The position numbers and the translations under genes are program-made. The notes beneath the pieces were generated by a model. It saw only the letters and a program-made list of their open reading frames with translations, made no database searches and was not told the origin of the DNA. A DNA stretch of 64,000 bases from Strigamia acuminata. Its lineage: Eukaryota; Arthropoda; Chilopoda; Geophilomorpha; Linotaeniidae. Positions 1 through 9,375 of the stretch are shown piece after piece. Every line of letters begins with the position of its first letter. Within the stretch, counting starts at the first letter, position 1. Location: positions 8,458,427 to 8,522,426 of the forward strand of contig OX442315.1 of assembly GCA_949358305.1 (NCBI GenBank). The letters run 5' to 3'.

Positions 1-148
1 AAGAATTTAACAAAAATTGTCAAAAATTGGACAAAAAAAATCAAGAAAATGTAAAAAAAAAAAAGTAAAAAAACACAAAAATTTACAATGATTCGATACA
101 AATGGTCAAAAAAATAACCAAAACAAACAAATAATTAACAAAAGTTTA

Positions 149-341
149 CAAATAATTGACCAAAATTGAAAAATAATTGATCAAAATTAAAAAATAATTG
201 ACCAAAATTGAAAAATAATTGACCAAAATTGAAAAATAATTGACCAAAATTGAAAAATAATTGACCAAAATTGAAAAATAATTGACCAAAATTGAAAAAT
301 AATTCACCAAAATTGAAAAATAATTGACCAAAATTGATAAA
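149..341. repeat. 21-bp tandem repeat (about 9 units)
   Basis: About nine head-to-tail copies of an AT-rich 21-bp unit (core AATAATTGACCAAAATTG) with only scattered substitutions. Because 21 is divisible by 3, the array creates long spurious open frames with a 7-residue period on both strands. I see no gene here. Confidence 0.95.
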
Positions 342-538
342 ATGTGGCAGAAATTTAAAAAAAAGTATCAAAAAGTATCAAAGTATCAATATAAAAAATA
401 TCAATCAAAGATATTTAGATTTACGTTGATGGTTGAGGGCTTGAGGCGCATCCGGCCATACCTGTGAACTTCACCGCGACTGTTTAACAGAAATATCTAA
501 AAATCAAAGCAAAAAAAAAATCCTGTTTGATTTTTCCC

Positions 539-772
539 CTAAATTTTATTTTCTGATAAATCAAATCGGTTTGTGCTCTGTGATGTCTCAATTTTCCTCT
601 TTTTCCGCTTTTTACTTCCATCTTCGACCAACTGCACCTCGTTCTCCTCTTTAACCGACGTGTTTTGATTGGATTTACTGGCGTATAATTTACGCAAACT
701 CTTGTTAATCATATTATTGTTCTCCACTTCAACGTAATTCTCGTTATCGGATGAAAAATCGGGCGAAGGCAC
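539..772 (-). CDS. Possible terminal exon of an unrecognised nuclear-type protein
   Basis: This is an open frame of about 77 codons on the reverse strand, ending in a stop. It is rich in Ser, Asn, Glu and Lys, with an acidic N-terminal half and a basic KKRKKRK cluster that would serve as a nuclear localisation signal. Just upstream on the reverse strand, around 788, is a credible splice acceptor (a T-rich run ending in TTTTAATAG), so the real exon may begin there rather than at the ATG at 772. Base composition is more balanced than the surrounding AT-rich DNA. I do not recognise the protein. No other exon can be placed, because the next sequence on that side is a MITE. It could be a chance open frame. 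Confidence 0.3.
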   Translation of the reverse strand: MPSPDFSSDNENYVEVENNNMINKSLRKLYASKSNQNTSVKEENEVQLVEDGSKKRKKRKIETSQSTNRFDLSENKI

Positions 773-918
773 ATCTCCACCCCTCTATTAAAATAAAAAC
801 AAATCAAACACCATTTTTAAAACTCAATTTCTTCTCTAATTTCACCAATTTGGTCGCCTGCTTTCGTTAACGATAACTTCAAAAACTAAAACAAAATTTA
901 AAAAAAAAAAAAAATTAA

Positions 919-1183
919 TTACCGTATTTTACCAAATAAGAGTCGCCCTCGAATTATAGCCGCCCACAAATAGTAGCCGCGGCCGAGATAGGCGACTTGG
1001 TATAAGAGCCGCCCTCGAATAGTAGCCGCGGCTATATACGTTCACTGAACGTAATAGTACGATATTGGCCACTATTTAAAATAAGAGCCGCCCCAGAATT
1101 GGAGCCGCCCCCGAATGAAAGCCGCAGCTCAAAGTGGCAGTTTTCAATAAGAGCCGCGGCTCTTATTTGGTAAAATACGGTAA
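919..1183. mobile_element. MITE with about 20-bp terminal inverted repeats
   Basis: This 265-bp element begins TTACCGTATTTTACCAAATA and ends in the reverse complement of that sequence. Its interior is a set of repeated GCCGCGGCT/AATAGTAGCCGC motifs, unlike the flanking AT-rich DNA. The target-site duplication is unclear because the flanks are low-complexity. It has no coding capacity and the superfamily is not assigned. Confidence 0.8.
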
Positions 1184-1274
1184 ATAAATTTAAATAATAT
1201 AAAATATCCACTCAAATCACCTTTTTCTGAAGTAAATCAGTTTGGGCAATTGGAGGTAACACAATGGGAATAAA

Positions 1275-1356
1275 GTCGAGCCTCGTTATAACGAAGCGCA
1301 AGGAACCCGAGAAATCGCTTCGTTATAACGAAAGATCATTATATTAAATTTTTTAA
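1275..1356 (+). mobile_element. Tigger/pogo-like MITE, left half
   Basis: This is the left half of a short element (about 185 bp when whole) whose ends read roughly (CA)GTCGAGCCTCGTTATAAC and ...GTTCGACTG. It is cut at a TTAA by the next nested element, and the right half resumes at 19702. An uninterrupted relative at 25042-25225 gives the expected order. The ends and the TA target preference are those of pogo/Tigger-type MITEs. Confidence 0.75.
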
Positions 1357-1448
1357 CCCTCAGAAGGACAATCTTCAAAGACGAGGCTTTGGTGCCCACA
1401 ATGTACCTATTTGGGGACAAAATAATTAAATTCGAAAGGCCGGTAGCT
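1357..1448 (+). mobile_element. piggyBac-like nonautonomous element, left end
   Basis: This starts CCCTCAGAAGG directly after TTAA (1353-1356). The matching right end (CCTTCTGAGGA followed by TTAA at 19702-19705) lies beyond the Gypsy insertion. CC-starting inverted ends with TTAA duplication are the hallmark of piggyBac-type elements. Without the Gypsy the element is about 540 bp and noncoding. Confidence 0.7.
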
Positions 1449-2469
1449 TGTTGTGACCCGACTGGACCGGGGTCAACGAAGAGTTTCTCTCGTGACCTCG
1501 TTTCGGGTGTAAGGGGAGCCGCAAGCGCGTCTCCCTTCCCTCAGTGCATTGACATCTAGTCAATGGACAGGCGTCTGCCCTGAGGGAGTGGGGATGGCTC
1601 GTCCACCCCACCATTGGGTGATTCTGGTCACCTGTCAACCCCGCTTTGTGCAAAGGAATGTGCCTTGCACTGAGCGGGCAGAACCAACACAACCATCAAA
1701 CAAGAAACACACGAGAAATCTACCGTCCTACCGATCAGGCCTAAGTCAAGCACTAGGAGTGACCAGGGACAAAGGATATATTCTTCGTGAGTACATTTGA
1801 TTCGTGTTAACCTCCGCAGAGTAACCTGCGTGATAAGATTACCGCGCTGTTTTAGCACACCCGCTAGAAACAGCAAACACCACTCCAGTTTAGCGAGTTG
1901 TGCAGACAAACGGTCGCACAAGCCTAAACTGCAGTAAAACCACGACGAGCGTTCCCGCCGCTGTGTGATCGCCGGGAGCCAGAAGAGTCCGCCGCTGTGT
2001 GATCGCCGGACACCTACAAAAAACCCTAAACCTAGACAACAGACCAGAAGTAAGACCTTTTAGGCATTCACTCGCGCCCGACCAGCGTGAGCCCGAAGGA
2101 CCAGCCAGAGACGAGCCGAGGACGCCATATTGCCACGCCGGCCCAAGACGACATCACGTTGCTACAACGAGGACGCCATCTTGGACGCGAACGAAACAAC
2201 AGACGACCTCGCCGGTTCCAGCCAGCTTTCATCATACCTTTACCTTTCCATTTCCCTTCACCCATTCCGATTTACCTTTTACCTACCTTTCATATATATA
2301 TATAAGATATATCTGTATATTGTCCCACAGAATAAATCTATATTATATTTTACCTTTTATATCTGTGTAATCATTTCTTTGGGTAAACCGCTTGAGACAA
2401 AGCGGTAGTGAGTTAGTCGAATTAAGTAATCAACCCACGAGTTAGCGACGGTTAGAGTTGAGCGCGACA
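1449..2469 (+). repeat. Element A 5' LTR
   Basis: The LTR begins TGTTGTGACCC and ends GCGCGACA. It is matched along its length by 18230-19250 with no difference noticed by eye. It carries a TATA-rich stretch at about 2291-2305 and AATAAA at 2331-2336, suggesting transcription start and poly(A) addition in the last 200 bp. A GCCATCTT (YY1/Pho-like) site lies at 2175-2182. Open frames inside it are not genes. Confidence 0.97.
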
Positions 2470-2471
2470 CG

Positions 2472-2489
2472 TGGGGGCCTGTCCGGGAT
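2472..2489 (+). promoter_or_regulatory. Element A primer binding site (tRNA-Pro type)
   Basis: TGGGGGCCTGTCCGGGAT starts 2 nt after the 5' LTR. From memory it differs at two positions from the tRNA-Pro primer site used by gammaretroviruses. This is the expected start of minus-strand DNA synthesis. Confidence 0.85.
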
Positions 2490-2541
2490 CAAGTTGAATA
2501 ACTGATTCTAACCTGTGATTACATCATACCCAAAGCAAGAA

Positions 2542-5500
2542 ATGGCAGATAATACCCGAGTAACAGATTCCGACTCCGACGCAAACAAGAGAGCCGGCAG
2601 TCGTAAAGGCGCCGACTATCACTTGCGATCTGGAGGTCCCTTACCCAAAGCCTCAGCGCACGAAGCGAGGCAAAAACGGCGTAAGCCTAAACCCGATCGT
2701 AGAAGCGCATCCGAGGCATCGCACCCGTCTCGCACCGAGACGAGGCAGCGATTGGACGAGACAGAGCGGGGTGAAGAGCAATCTCACTCCAAACTGCCGC
2801 GTTCTAACCGTGACGGCGAGACGAGCGGAAACGAGGTTTTATCCCGTAACCAATCGCCTCGTCTAACGCACGACACCGAGGTGGGCAGTCCGAAAGCAGC
2901 GTCTCCGATACAAAAGACGGCCTCAAATACGACCGCTAATTCGGCACTAAACACGCCAGTTACGCACAGTCGACCAGCCTCGGTAGTGTCTGAAGGGCAC
3001 AAGTCCAACTCGTCCTCTGTCAAGCGTGTTTCGAGCCAGCCTTACAGCGTCTCGGGCACCTTGATTGATGCGATGCAATTGGCACAAGCGGAGGGAGTGA
3101 GATACACCCTTCCGACGGGGAAGATTACAGTGTACGAAACGTTACAAATCGTACGTGCAGCTTTAAAAGCGCACAGTGTATCCCCACAAATCACCATTGT
3201 TGAAGGTGCACACGCTCAACAATTGGTTGATTCCGCTCAATTTGAAGCGGATGCAGAGAATGAGGCTCGACAAGCCATTCGCGAGAGACGGAGGAAGCTG
3301 GCGGAAAGAGAAGCGCAAGCTCTCGAGTACGGCAGAACCCAGCCCAATCCGACTACTCCCGAGGAGGTAGAAATAGTTGACCGAGCCCTGAGAGCACATC
3401 GATATGCTTTCCACTCGCAACAAGAAGCAGAGCGAGCATTTATGGCCAGATTGCGACGAGATGACCCGAAATCCGTCCGCAAACCAGAGGTCAGTTCATC
3501 CGAGCTGTCCGACGAGAGCCTAGAGGGAGACCCAAAGCGCACGCCGAAGGCCAAACCCAAACCCCAGCCGGAGAGAGCAGCACCAGCTACTCCGCGCAAG
3601 AGAGATGCGTCGGCCAGAGAACAACAAACTCGGCCCCGCATGCAAGCTCTCGATTCAGCCACAAATAATGCGATAACGCGGTTAATCAACGCTAATAATG
3701 CTAGGCGAAATGAAGAGCAAGCTCTCACAAGCCAACAGCAAGATAATCCGCAAGGGACTGAGTGGCAACAACCAGTGCCCATCCTTAAAGACGACGAGTC
3801 GTCAAGGAGACAATCGCATGATCGCACCTCTTCGCGAGAAGAAGGCAAACGCGATGAAAGACCGAAATATTATCACTACGGAAATAGTGATTCGTCGTCA
3901 GATGGACTGGAGTCAAATGCACCCAGTCATCACGATTCGGAGAGAGGTTCCGGAGAAAGACGAAGGGAAAGAGAGCGCGATGAACGCAGGGAAAGGGAAC
4001 GTGACGACCGTCGTAGGGGCCGGAAAGAGTCAAACTCTTCACGGCGCAACCCGCCACGCCACTCACCGTCTCCTGACCCCAGCTCCGACCCCTCATCCAA
4101 CGACGACAGACGAAAGGAAAAATCAAGTAATCGCCGGAAGAGATCCAACTCTCCGCGCGATAGAGAGAAACGACGTCGATCGGAAAATAGCGACCACCGA
4201 CGGGAGGAGTTTCAGGACCTTCCCCGACAAAGCGCGTTTACCGATTCGACGGGTCGGCAGTATACGATGGGAGAGCTTGGAAGAGCCCTACTCGGCTCGT
4301 TGAAGGCCGAGGGAATCGATCTGAGCAAACGAAACGATCGTAATCGTAGCACTGGCGACCGCGTAAAGAAAAAATACGCTGTCTCCCGACGTGACACCAT
4401 GAGTGTTACCGGGAATATTAGGTGGCAATTTTATATTCAGAACCGTTTCGACGGGTCATGGAAAGCGGGAGATCGCTTCCTTGACGAAGTAATTCGAATT
4501 AAGACTGCCACTAAAGCCACCGTAGGAGACATGCTCACCCACGGTATTGTCGAGCTAATGACAGGCTCGGCACGTGAGTGGTACCAAGGATTGAAAGGCG
4601 TCAATTGGGACGACTTTTTAATGAGATTCGACCTACGCTACGGCGAGACACCCGAAGAGGTGAGCCGAAAGATGCGAGGTCTTCGCCAGATGCCTGGTGA
4701 AACCATAATGGATTACGACATTCGCGCCAGATTGTTGTTCGAAAAGGCCCCGATGGAATTTCATGCCACGGGATTCAACCTTTTCTTTCTCGGCGGTTTG
4801 TCGGAGTACTCGCAACGGGTGCTACTTGAAGAAAGGGCACCGACAGGAGGCAGCTACGAGGAGATGAGCGCCTTCCTGTTCGAGAACACGATAGATATCG
4901 AGAAGAGATATTATTCCGCTTTACCAGAAGCGGAGAAAGCAGCAACCGCTAAACGTCTCAAGTTGAGTGCGGAAAGATATGGGGCGACAGATAAAATTAT
5001 GCGCCCTACTGAATATCTTAGCGGTATAATGGAGCTGGCAGAAGCTAGCGTTGGTTTACAAATAAAAAATAAACTGACATCCACGCTGCCTTCCAACCCT
5101 TTGGCCGCCCCTAAAAAGGCACCGACAGCGTCAGCCATGCAAGCGACACTGGAGGAGGTCAAGGAGGGGGAGGAAGCCGGACAAGATGCCGGAAAATCAG
5201 ACGAAAAAGAAGAAAAAGACGATTATTCGACGGACGAAGAAATACGAAGCTATCGCGATACCTTATCAACGGGTTGCGATGAGGAAGGACCGCTAGTACA
5301 TCTCATCCATCGAGATAGAGCGGTAGAAGAATTTCGCGCCAGGTTAAAACCAAATGCCGGCCGAATTCCGAAGTATTTTCGAAAGAATTACACGCCACCG
5401 TCGAAGGCAGACCCTGAAAAGAAAAAATCGACTGAAGCCCCAAGAGACAAATCAAATATTCGTTGTTTCAAGTGTAACCAACCGGGTCACTATTCCAATG

Positions 5501-5625
5501 AGTGCCCAAGAACAGCGAAAGAAGACGCTAAATTTGACGCAATAATGAAGCAGATGGCAGAGATTAAACTCGCCATGGCAAAAAACGAGTCAAAAAACGA
5601 GTCAGCGCAGGCGGCGAAGAAATAA
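2542..5625 (+). CDS. gag: Element A Gag polyprotein
   Basis: This is a 1027-residue Gag. The first ATG in the open frame is at 2542; the frame is open a few codons upstream but has no earlier ATG. The N-terminal half is charged and low in complexity, with Arg/Glu-rich repeats around residues 470-495 and Ser/Arg-rich stretches. The retrotransposon capsid-type domain lies at about residues 620-785. One CCHC zinc knuckle (C975, C978, H983, C988) near the C terminus would bind the RNA genome. The protein is about twice the usual Gypsy Gag length because of its N-terminal extension. It ends in a stop at 5623-5625 inside a frameshift signal, so pol is made as a Gag-Pol fusion. The related Gag of element B (53077-56367) has the same layout. 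Confidence 0.93.
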   Translation: MADNTRVTDSDSDANKRAGSRKGADYHLRSGGPLPKASAHEARQKRRKPKPDRRSASEASHPSRTETRQRLDETERGEEQSHSKLPRSNRDGETSGNEVLSRNQSPRLTHDTEVGSPKAASPIQKTASNTTANSALNTPVTHSRPASVVSEGHKSNSSSVKRVSSQPYSVSGTLIDAMQLAQAEGVRYTLPTGKITVYETLQIVRAALKAHSVSPQITIVEGAHAQQLVDSAQFEADAENEARQAIRERRRKLAEREAQALEYGRTQPNPTTPEEVEIVDRALRAHRYAFHSQQEAERAFMARLRRDDPKSVRKPEVSSSELSDESLEGDPKRTPKAKPKPQPERAAPATPRKRDASAREQQTRPRMQALDSATNNAITRLINANNARRNEEQALTSQQQDNPQGTEWQQPVPILKDDESSRRQSHDRTSSREEGKRDERPKYYHYGNSDSSSDGLESNAPSHHDSERGSGERRRERERDERRERERDDRRRGRKESNSSRRNPPRHSPSPDPSSDPSSNDDRRKEKSSNRRKRSNSPRDREKRRRSENSDHRREEFQDLPRQSAFTDSTGRQYTMGELGRALLGSLKAEGIDLSKRNDRNRSTGDRVKKKYAVSRRDTMSVTGNIRWQFYIQNRFDGSWKAGDRFLDEVIRIKTATKATVGDMLTHGIVELMTGSAREWYQGLKGVNWDDFLMRFDLRYGETPEEVSRKMRGLRQMPGETIMDYDIRARLLFEKAPMEFHATGFNLFFLGGLSEYSQRVLLEERAPTGGSYEEMSAFLFENTIDIEKRYYSALPEAEKAATAKRLKLSAERYGATDKIMRPTEYLSGIMELAEASVGLQIKNKLTSTLPSNPLAAPKKAPTASAMQATLEEVKEGEEAGQDAGKSDEKEEKDDYSTDEEIRSYRDTLSTGCDEEGPLVHLIHRDRAVEEFRARLKPNAGRIPKYFRKNYTPPSKADPEKKKSTEAPRDKSNIRCFKCNQPGHYSNECPRTAKEDAKFDAIMKQMAEIKLAMAKNESKNESAQAAKK

Positions 5626-5643
5626 CTTCTCGACCGTCTGCGC
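5580..5643 (+). promoter_or_regulatory. Element A -1 ribosomal frameshift signal
   Basis: Two in-frame slippery heptamers A AAA AAC lie at 5580-5586 and 5592-5598, created by a 12-nt tandem duplication. Six nucleotides after the second, a 10-bp stem forms between GCGCAGGCGG (5605-5614) and CCGTCTGCGC (5634-5643), with one G-U pair, enclosing the gag stop. The -1 frame is closed upstream by TAA at 5565-5567 and then stays open into pol. Frame, heptamer, spacer and stem all fit a classical -1 programmed frameshift. Confidence 0.88.
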
Positions 5644-5648
5644 CATTC

Positions 5649-7930
5649 ATGAAGAAGAAGGGGTTTAACAAAGGGTTCGATAAGCCGCCACCAGTCAAAG
5701 AAATGGGTAGTGACATAGCTAACGCCCAAATTCAAGACAGGGCCAACAACGCTTTGCAGGTAATTACCGCAAACGCTGAGGCTGAGGCGGAAGAACCGAA
5801 CCTACTGCTTGAAGAATTACCTCAAGTAGTCGAAGACACAGAAGAATTTCGTGTTTTCATGTGCAACGTGGCGGTCGAATACACCAACCGCCTATGCATG
5901 TTGCCCATGACAATAGAACGTGAAAAAATTATGGGACTGCTAGACTCGGGAGCAGATCGCTCGTTCGTTTCCGAAGACATAGTAGCATCATTGGGTCTCA
6001 CCGATAAGATAAAAGGCGTTAATAAAAATATACGTCTAAAAACCGCCAACGGAATGGCGCGTCCAAAAGGAGTTATATTATTGACCATGGAGTGGCTCGG
6101 AGGGGTAGAACAGCACCCTTTCCTGGTCCTGCCCACATGCGACAGAATTTTTCTGTTGGGCTTAGACCTCATGGCGTCAATGGAAATACAACCAAATCCA
6201 ATAACGAAATCTTGGAATTATATCAGAAATGATAAGGAAAGACCCGCAATTGTCGTGCCACCAGCTCTTGTAAAAGAAGCGGCCGACAAGACACAGTGGG
6301 AGAAAGGCCTAAAGAAATTCGTTCAAGACTACGATTTTAAAGCATTCGTAACAGAATTGCAACGGGACAATGTAGTGGAAACGCTTGTCGCCGACGCCGC
6401 TTTAGAATTAAACGAAGCGGCAGCCCTACGAAGGGTCCTACTTAAATATGAGGGGATCCTGTCGAAAAAACCGGGCCGAACGAATAGGGCTATTCACGAA
6501 ATTAAATTGACGGATAATAAACCTATACGAGTTGCGTATAAGGGAATGAACCCGCAAAAACGTGAAATAGTGCAAAAAATGTGCCAAGAAATGCTAGACA
6601 GTGGCATTGTCTCCGAGGCCCAGGGAGAATACGCGACGCGAGTTGTGCTCGTGATGCGCCCGGGCTCGGACCCACGCCTATGCATTGATTACCGCCCATT
6701 AAACGCGGTGACAGAAATAGATCCCATACAGATGCCGTCTATCGAATCCATTTTGAGAGAGCTTAGCCCCTTTTCTTGGGTTACGACGATGGATCTGTCG
6801 AAGGGATACTGGCAAGTTGAGATGAGGCCAGAGGATAAGTTAAAAACAGCATTTTACTCGCCAATTGGACGGTTGATGTTCAACGTCATGCCATTTGGTT
6901 TAGTGAATGCTCCCAGTACCTTTCAGAGACTAATCGAAAGCGTATTGGGTGATATCCTGCATCAGTTTGTATGGGCATACCTAGATGACATAGTTATTGC
7001 CTCTAAAACATTCGAAGAGCACATTGAGCACATCGACCAAGTGCTCACCCGGCTGGCAAAAGCTGGGTTACACGTGCATCCGGGCAAGAGCAAGTTCTGT
7101 CGAAAGGAGCTTGCCTTCCTGGGTTATCGCATTGGAGTCAATGGTTTAGCTATTGGCCCCGAAAAAATCGATGCGATTAATCGTTTCCCACCACCCGAGG
7201 ACGTTAAAGGTGTCCAACGGTTTATGGGAATGATAAACTTCTTCGGCAGGTTGCTACCGGGTCTAGCTGAAGTGGCAGCCCCAGTTACCGACCTCCTGAA
7301 GAATGAAAACGAATTTGTATGGTCAAATGAGTGCAACATCGCATTTAATGCGATAAAGAGGATGCTGACGGAAGTCGGCGTAATGCCTCTACCCGACCTA
7401 AACCGGCCGTTCATATTACATACGGACGCCAGCAGAGTTGGGTTGGGAGCCGCGTTGCTTCAAACACACGTGCGCGACGGAGTCAAACAAGACCTGCCGT
7501 GCATGTTTATAAGTCGCAAACTCCAAGGCGCTGAAAAAAATTACAACGCCACAGAGTTGGAGTGTTTGGCAGTTGTGTGGGCCATAAGGAAATTCAGAGA
7601 TTATCTCGAATATACCAAATTTGTGGTCCACACAGATCATCAAGCGTTACAATGGCTGATGAAATTAAAGGAGCCAGCCGGTCGACTAGCCAGATGGCAG
7701 TTAGAACTGATGGCATGCGACTTGACCATTCAATACAAGCCCGGCAAATATAACGTCGTGGCTGACGCTCTGTCACGGGCACCAGTGTCAGATCCAATCG
7801 ACGCTGACGATGATGGCGAGGATGACTCCCGCATCATTTATTGCCCTACGAGTTGTCACCGTTGGGATTTAAGGAAGATGAATGAAATTCCTACCGCGTC
7901 TCCGGCAGATGTAAAATTCTGTGGATTCTG
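5649..7930 (+). CDS. pol: Element A Pol, first part: protease, reverse transcriptase, RNase H
   Basis: The first ATG of the pol frame is at 5649, but translation probably enters by -1 frameshift near 5598. The order is aspartic protease (LDSGADRS at about residues 98-105), Ty3/Gypsy reverse transcriptase with the catalytic YLDD at residues 444-447, and RNase H (HTDAS near residue 590, ELE, TDH, and ADALSRAP near 707). All catalytic motifs seen are intact. The frame is cut at 7930 by a Copia insertion, after which 44 codons of Copia LTR read through to a stop at 8063; those codons are not part of the protein. The frame resumes exactly at 15040 with no other lesion. Confidence 0.93.
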
Positions 7931-8476
7931 TGTTGGTCTACGGACCGTGTTTGTAGTCGATGTAAGACAGATTCGGCTTGTATTATCATTTTACCGGTGT
8001 ATTTCTCAATTATTGCTTATTTACCGATCTTTTAAGTTGTTTATCATATTTTTGGTCATTTAGTCATTGTTTATGTATTTTAGCATGAGGCACCATGCAT
8101 TTGTTAGTTTTGGAAGTTACTTTGACTATTTTCCTAATTTGCAATGTTGTATTGCGACACAAGGTGTCGCTACTCACTCTCTCTCGAATCCAAGATGGCG
8201 CTGCACACGGAGTTGCTTGCCCATCCTTTTTCCCAACCTGATTTGGACCACTATGTAAGATATTTTGTTTATATTAAATCATTTTATTATTTGTATATGC
8301 TATTTGCATCATTCCACGGCATATAAGTGCTTGTGCACGGCCGTATCTTGCTCGAAACGTTTTCGGCGCGAGTATTCTGCGCGCGAGAATTTGCGAGCAC
8401 TCTGCGAGTCGGGTTCCGACTCTGTTTTCGATTTTTCGCTCGTAATTCCGAGCTAATTTCCTCCTCCTCTGCTACA
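7931..8476 (+). repeat. Copia 5' LTR
   Basis: A 546-bp LTR repeated at 14489-15034. It contains AAGATGGC (YY1/Pho-like) at 8192-8199 and TATAAG near 8321. The open frame running from here into the leader (8327-9427) looks like chance. Confidence 0.97.
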
Positions 8477-8478
8477 AT

Positions 8479-8490
8479 TGGTAGCAGAGG
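8479..8490 (+). promoter_or_regulatory. Copia primer binding site
   Basis: TGGTAGCAGAGG lies 2 nt after the LTR. It resembles the TGGTATCAGAGC site of Copia elements, which pairs with initiator tRNA-Met. Confidence 0.75.
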
Positions 8491-9375
8491 ATGGTTGCTA
8501 TCCTCTGTTAGCACGCTTTCCACTAATTTTTGCCAAGAAATTCGCGATTTTCGCGATTCGCGGCAAATTTTTGCCTATTTTCAGATTCCGACGTCGATTT
8601 CCGCCGATTTTCGTCCTTTTCGTTTTCGTAACGTCTTCGAGACGTTCATTCGACGTTCTACCGACGTTCTCCTGTCTAACTTTGCCGAAAATTACGCGGG
8701 TTACGCGAATTTTCCGGCAAATCTTTATATTTTCAGATTTAACGCTGATTTCGCCGAGATTCCGACTCGTCACCGCCGACGAGGCGTGTTATCATCTAGA
8801 AACGGGCAAAACCCGCTGTATTCACCCCGGTGTGTCTACAGTATCGTCGATTTATTTATCTTTCGACGATTTTTGGATTTTTCCTCGATTTATTCGGGTC
8901 GAATGCGCTTTTCAGCCGCTTTTTCGAGAAAAGCGAGCAAACCCGTGTTTTCTACACGACGGTGTGGTGACCAGCCCACACAGAATCTCCATTTCGCCTT
9001 CTTTATTTTTCAGGGTCGTATTATTATTATTGTTAGATTTAAGGGGGATTTTGGTGTGGGACATTTAGTATCCTCGGCGCCCTTCGCTCGAATCCGGGCA
9101 AGCGTCGTTGTATTCCCCGATAGTGCTTGTCGTGGTACAAGTGAGGTTTCCCGCGGTTCCAGGCAACCGGTCGGACCCTCTCAGACTGGCTATCGGGGGT
9201 TTTTTGATTTCTTCAGAAGGAATCGCCCCATTTACGGTTTCCGCTTTGAACCACGAGGGAGGTGTGTGTGTGTTGTGAAGTGCATCGTGTTCGTCAGTGC
9301 TCCGAATTTAGTGCGCCAATACCACTCTCGTCGCTTCTGTGATTTTTCGCGTTCTGTCTCGCCTTGGCTGCTATC
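8491..9375 (+). other. Copia 5' leader, noncoding
   Basis: About 885 bp between the primer site and the polyprotein ATG. It is T- and CG-rich with TTTTCG/ATTTTCG repeats. Open frames crossing it have skewed composition and no recognisable domain. A packaging signal would be expected here but cannot be pointed to. Confidence 0.6.

Noticed and set aside
149-341. Regular repeats considered as a CRISPR array
   Set aside because: Units are contiguous with no spacers, in a eukaryotic context.
135-371. Reverse-strand open frames of repeating FNFGQLF and NYFSILV
   Set aside because: Translations of the 21-bp tandem repeat; both frames are open only because the unit length is a multiple of 3.
425-500. 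GGCGCATCCGGCCATACCTG resembles the start of 5S rRNA
   Set aside because: Similarity stops after about a dozen bases, with no internal promoter or stem structure.
1549-2408. Open frames within element A LTRs, repeated at 18330-19189
   Set aside because: They are identical only because the LTRs are duplicated; they overlap in several frames and no protein feature is present.
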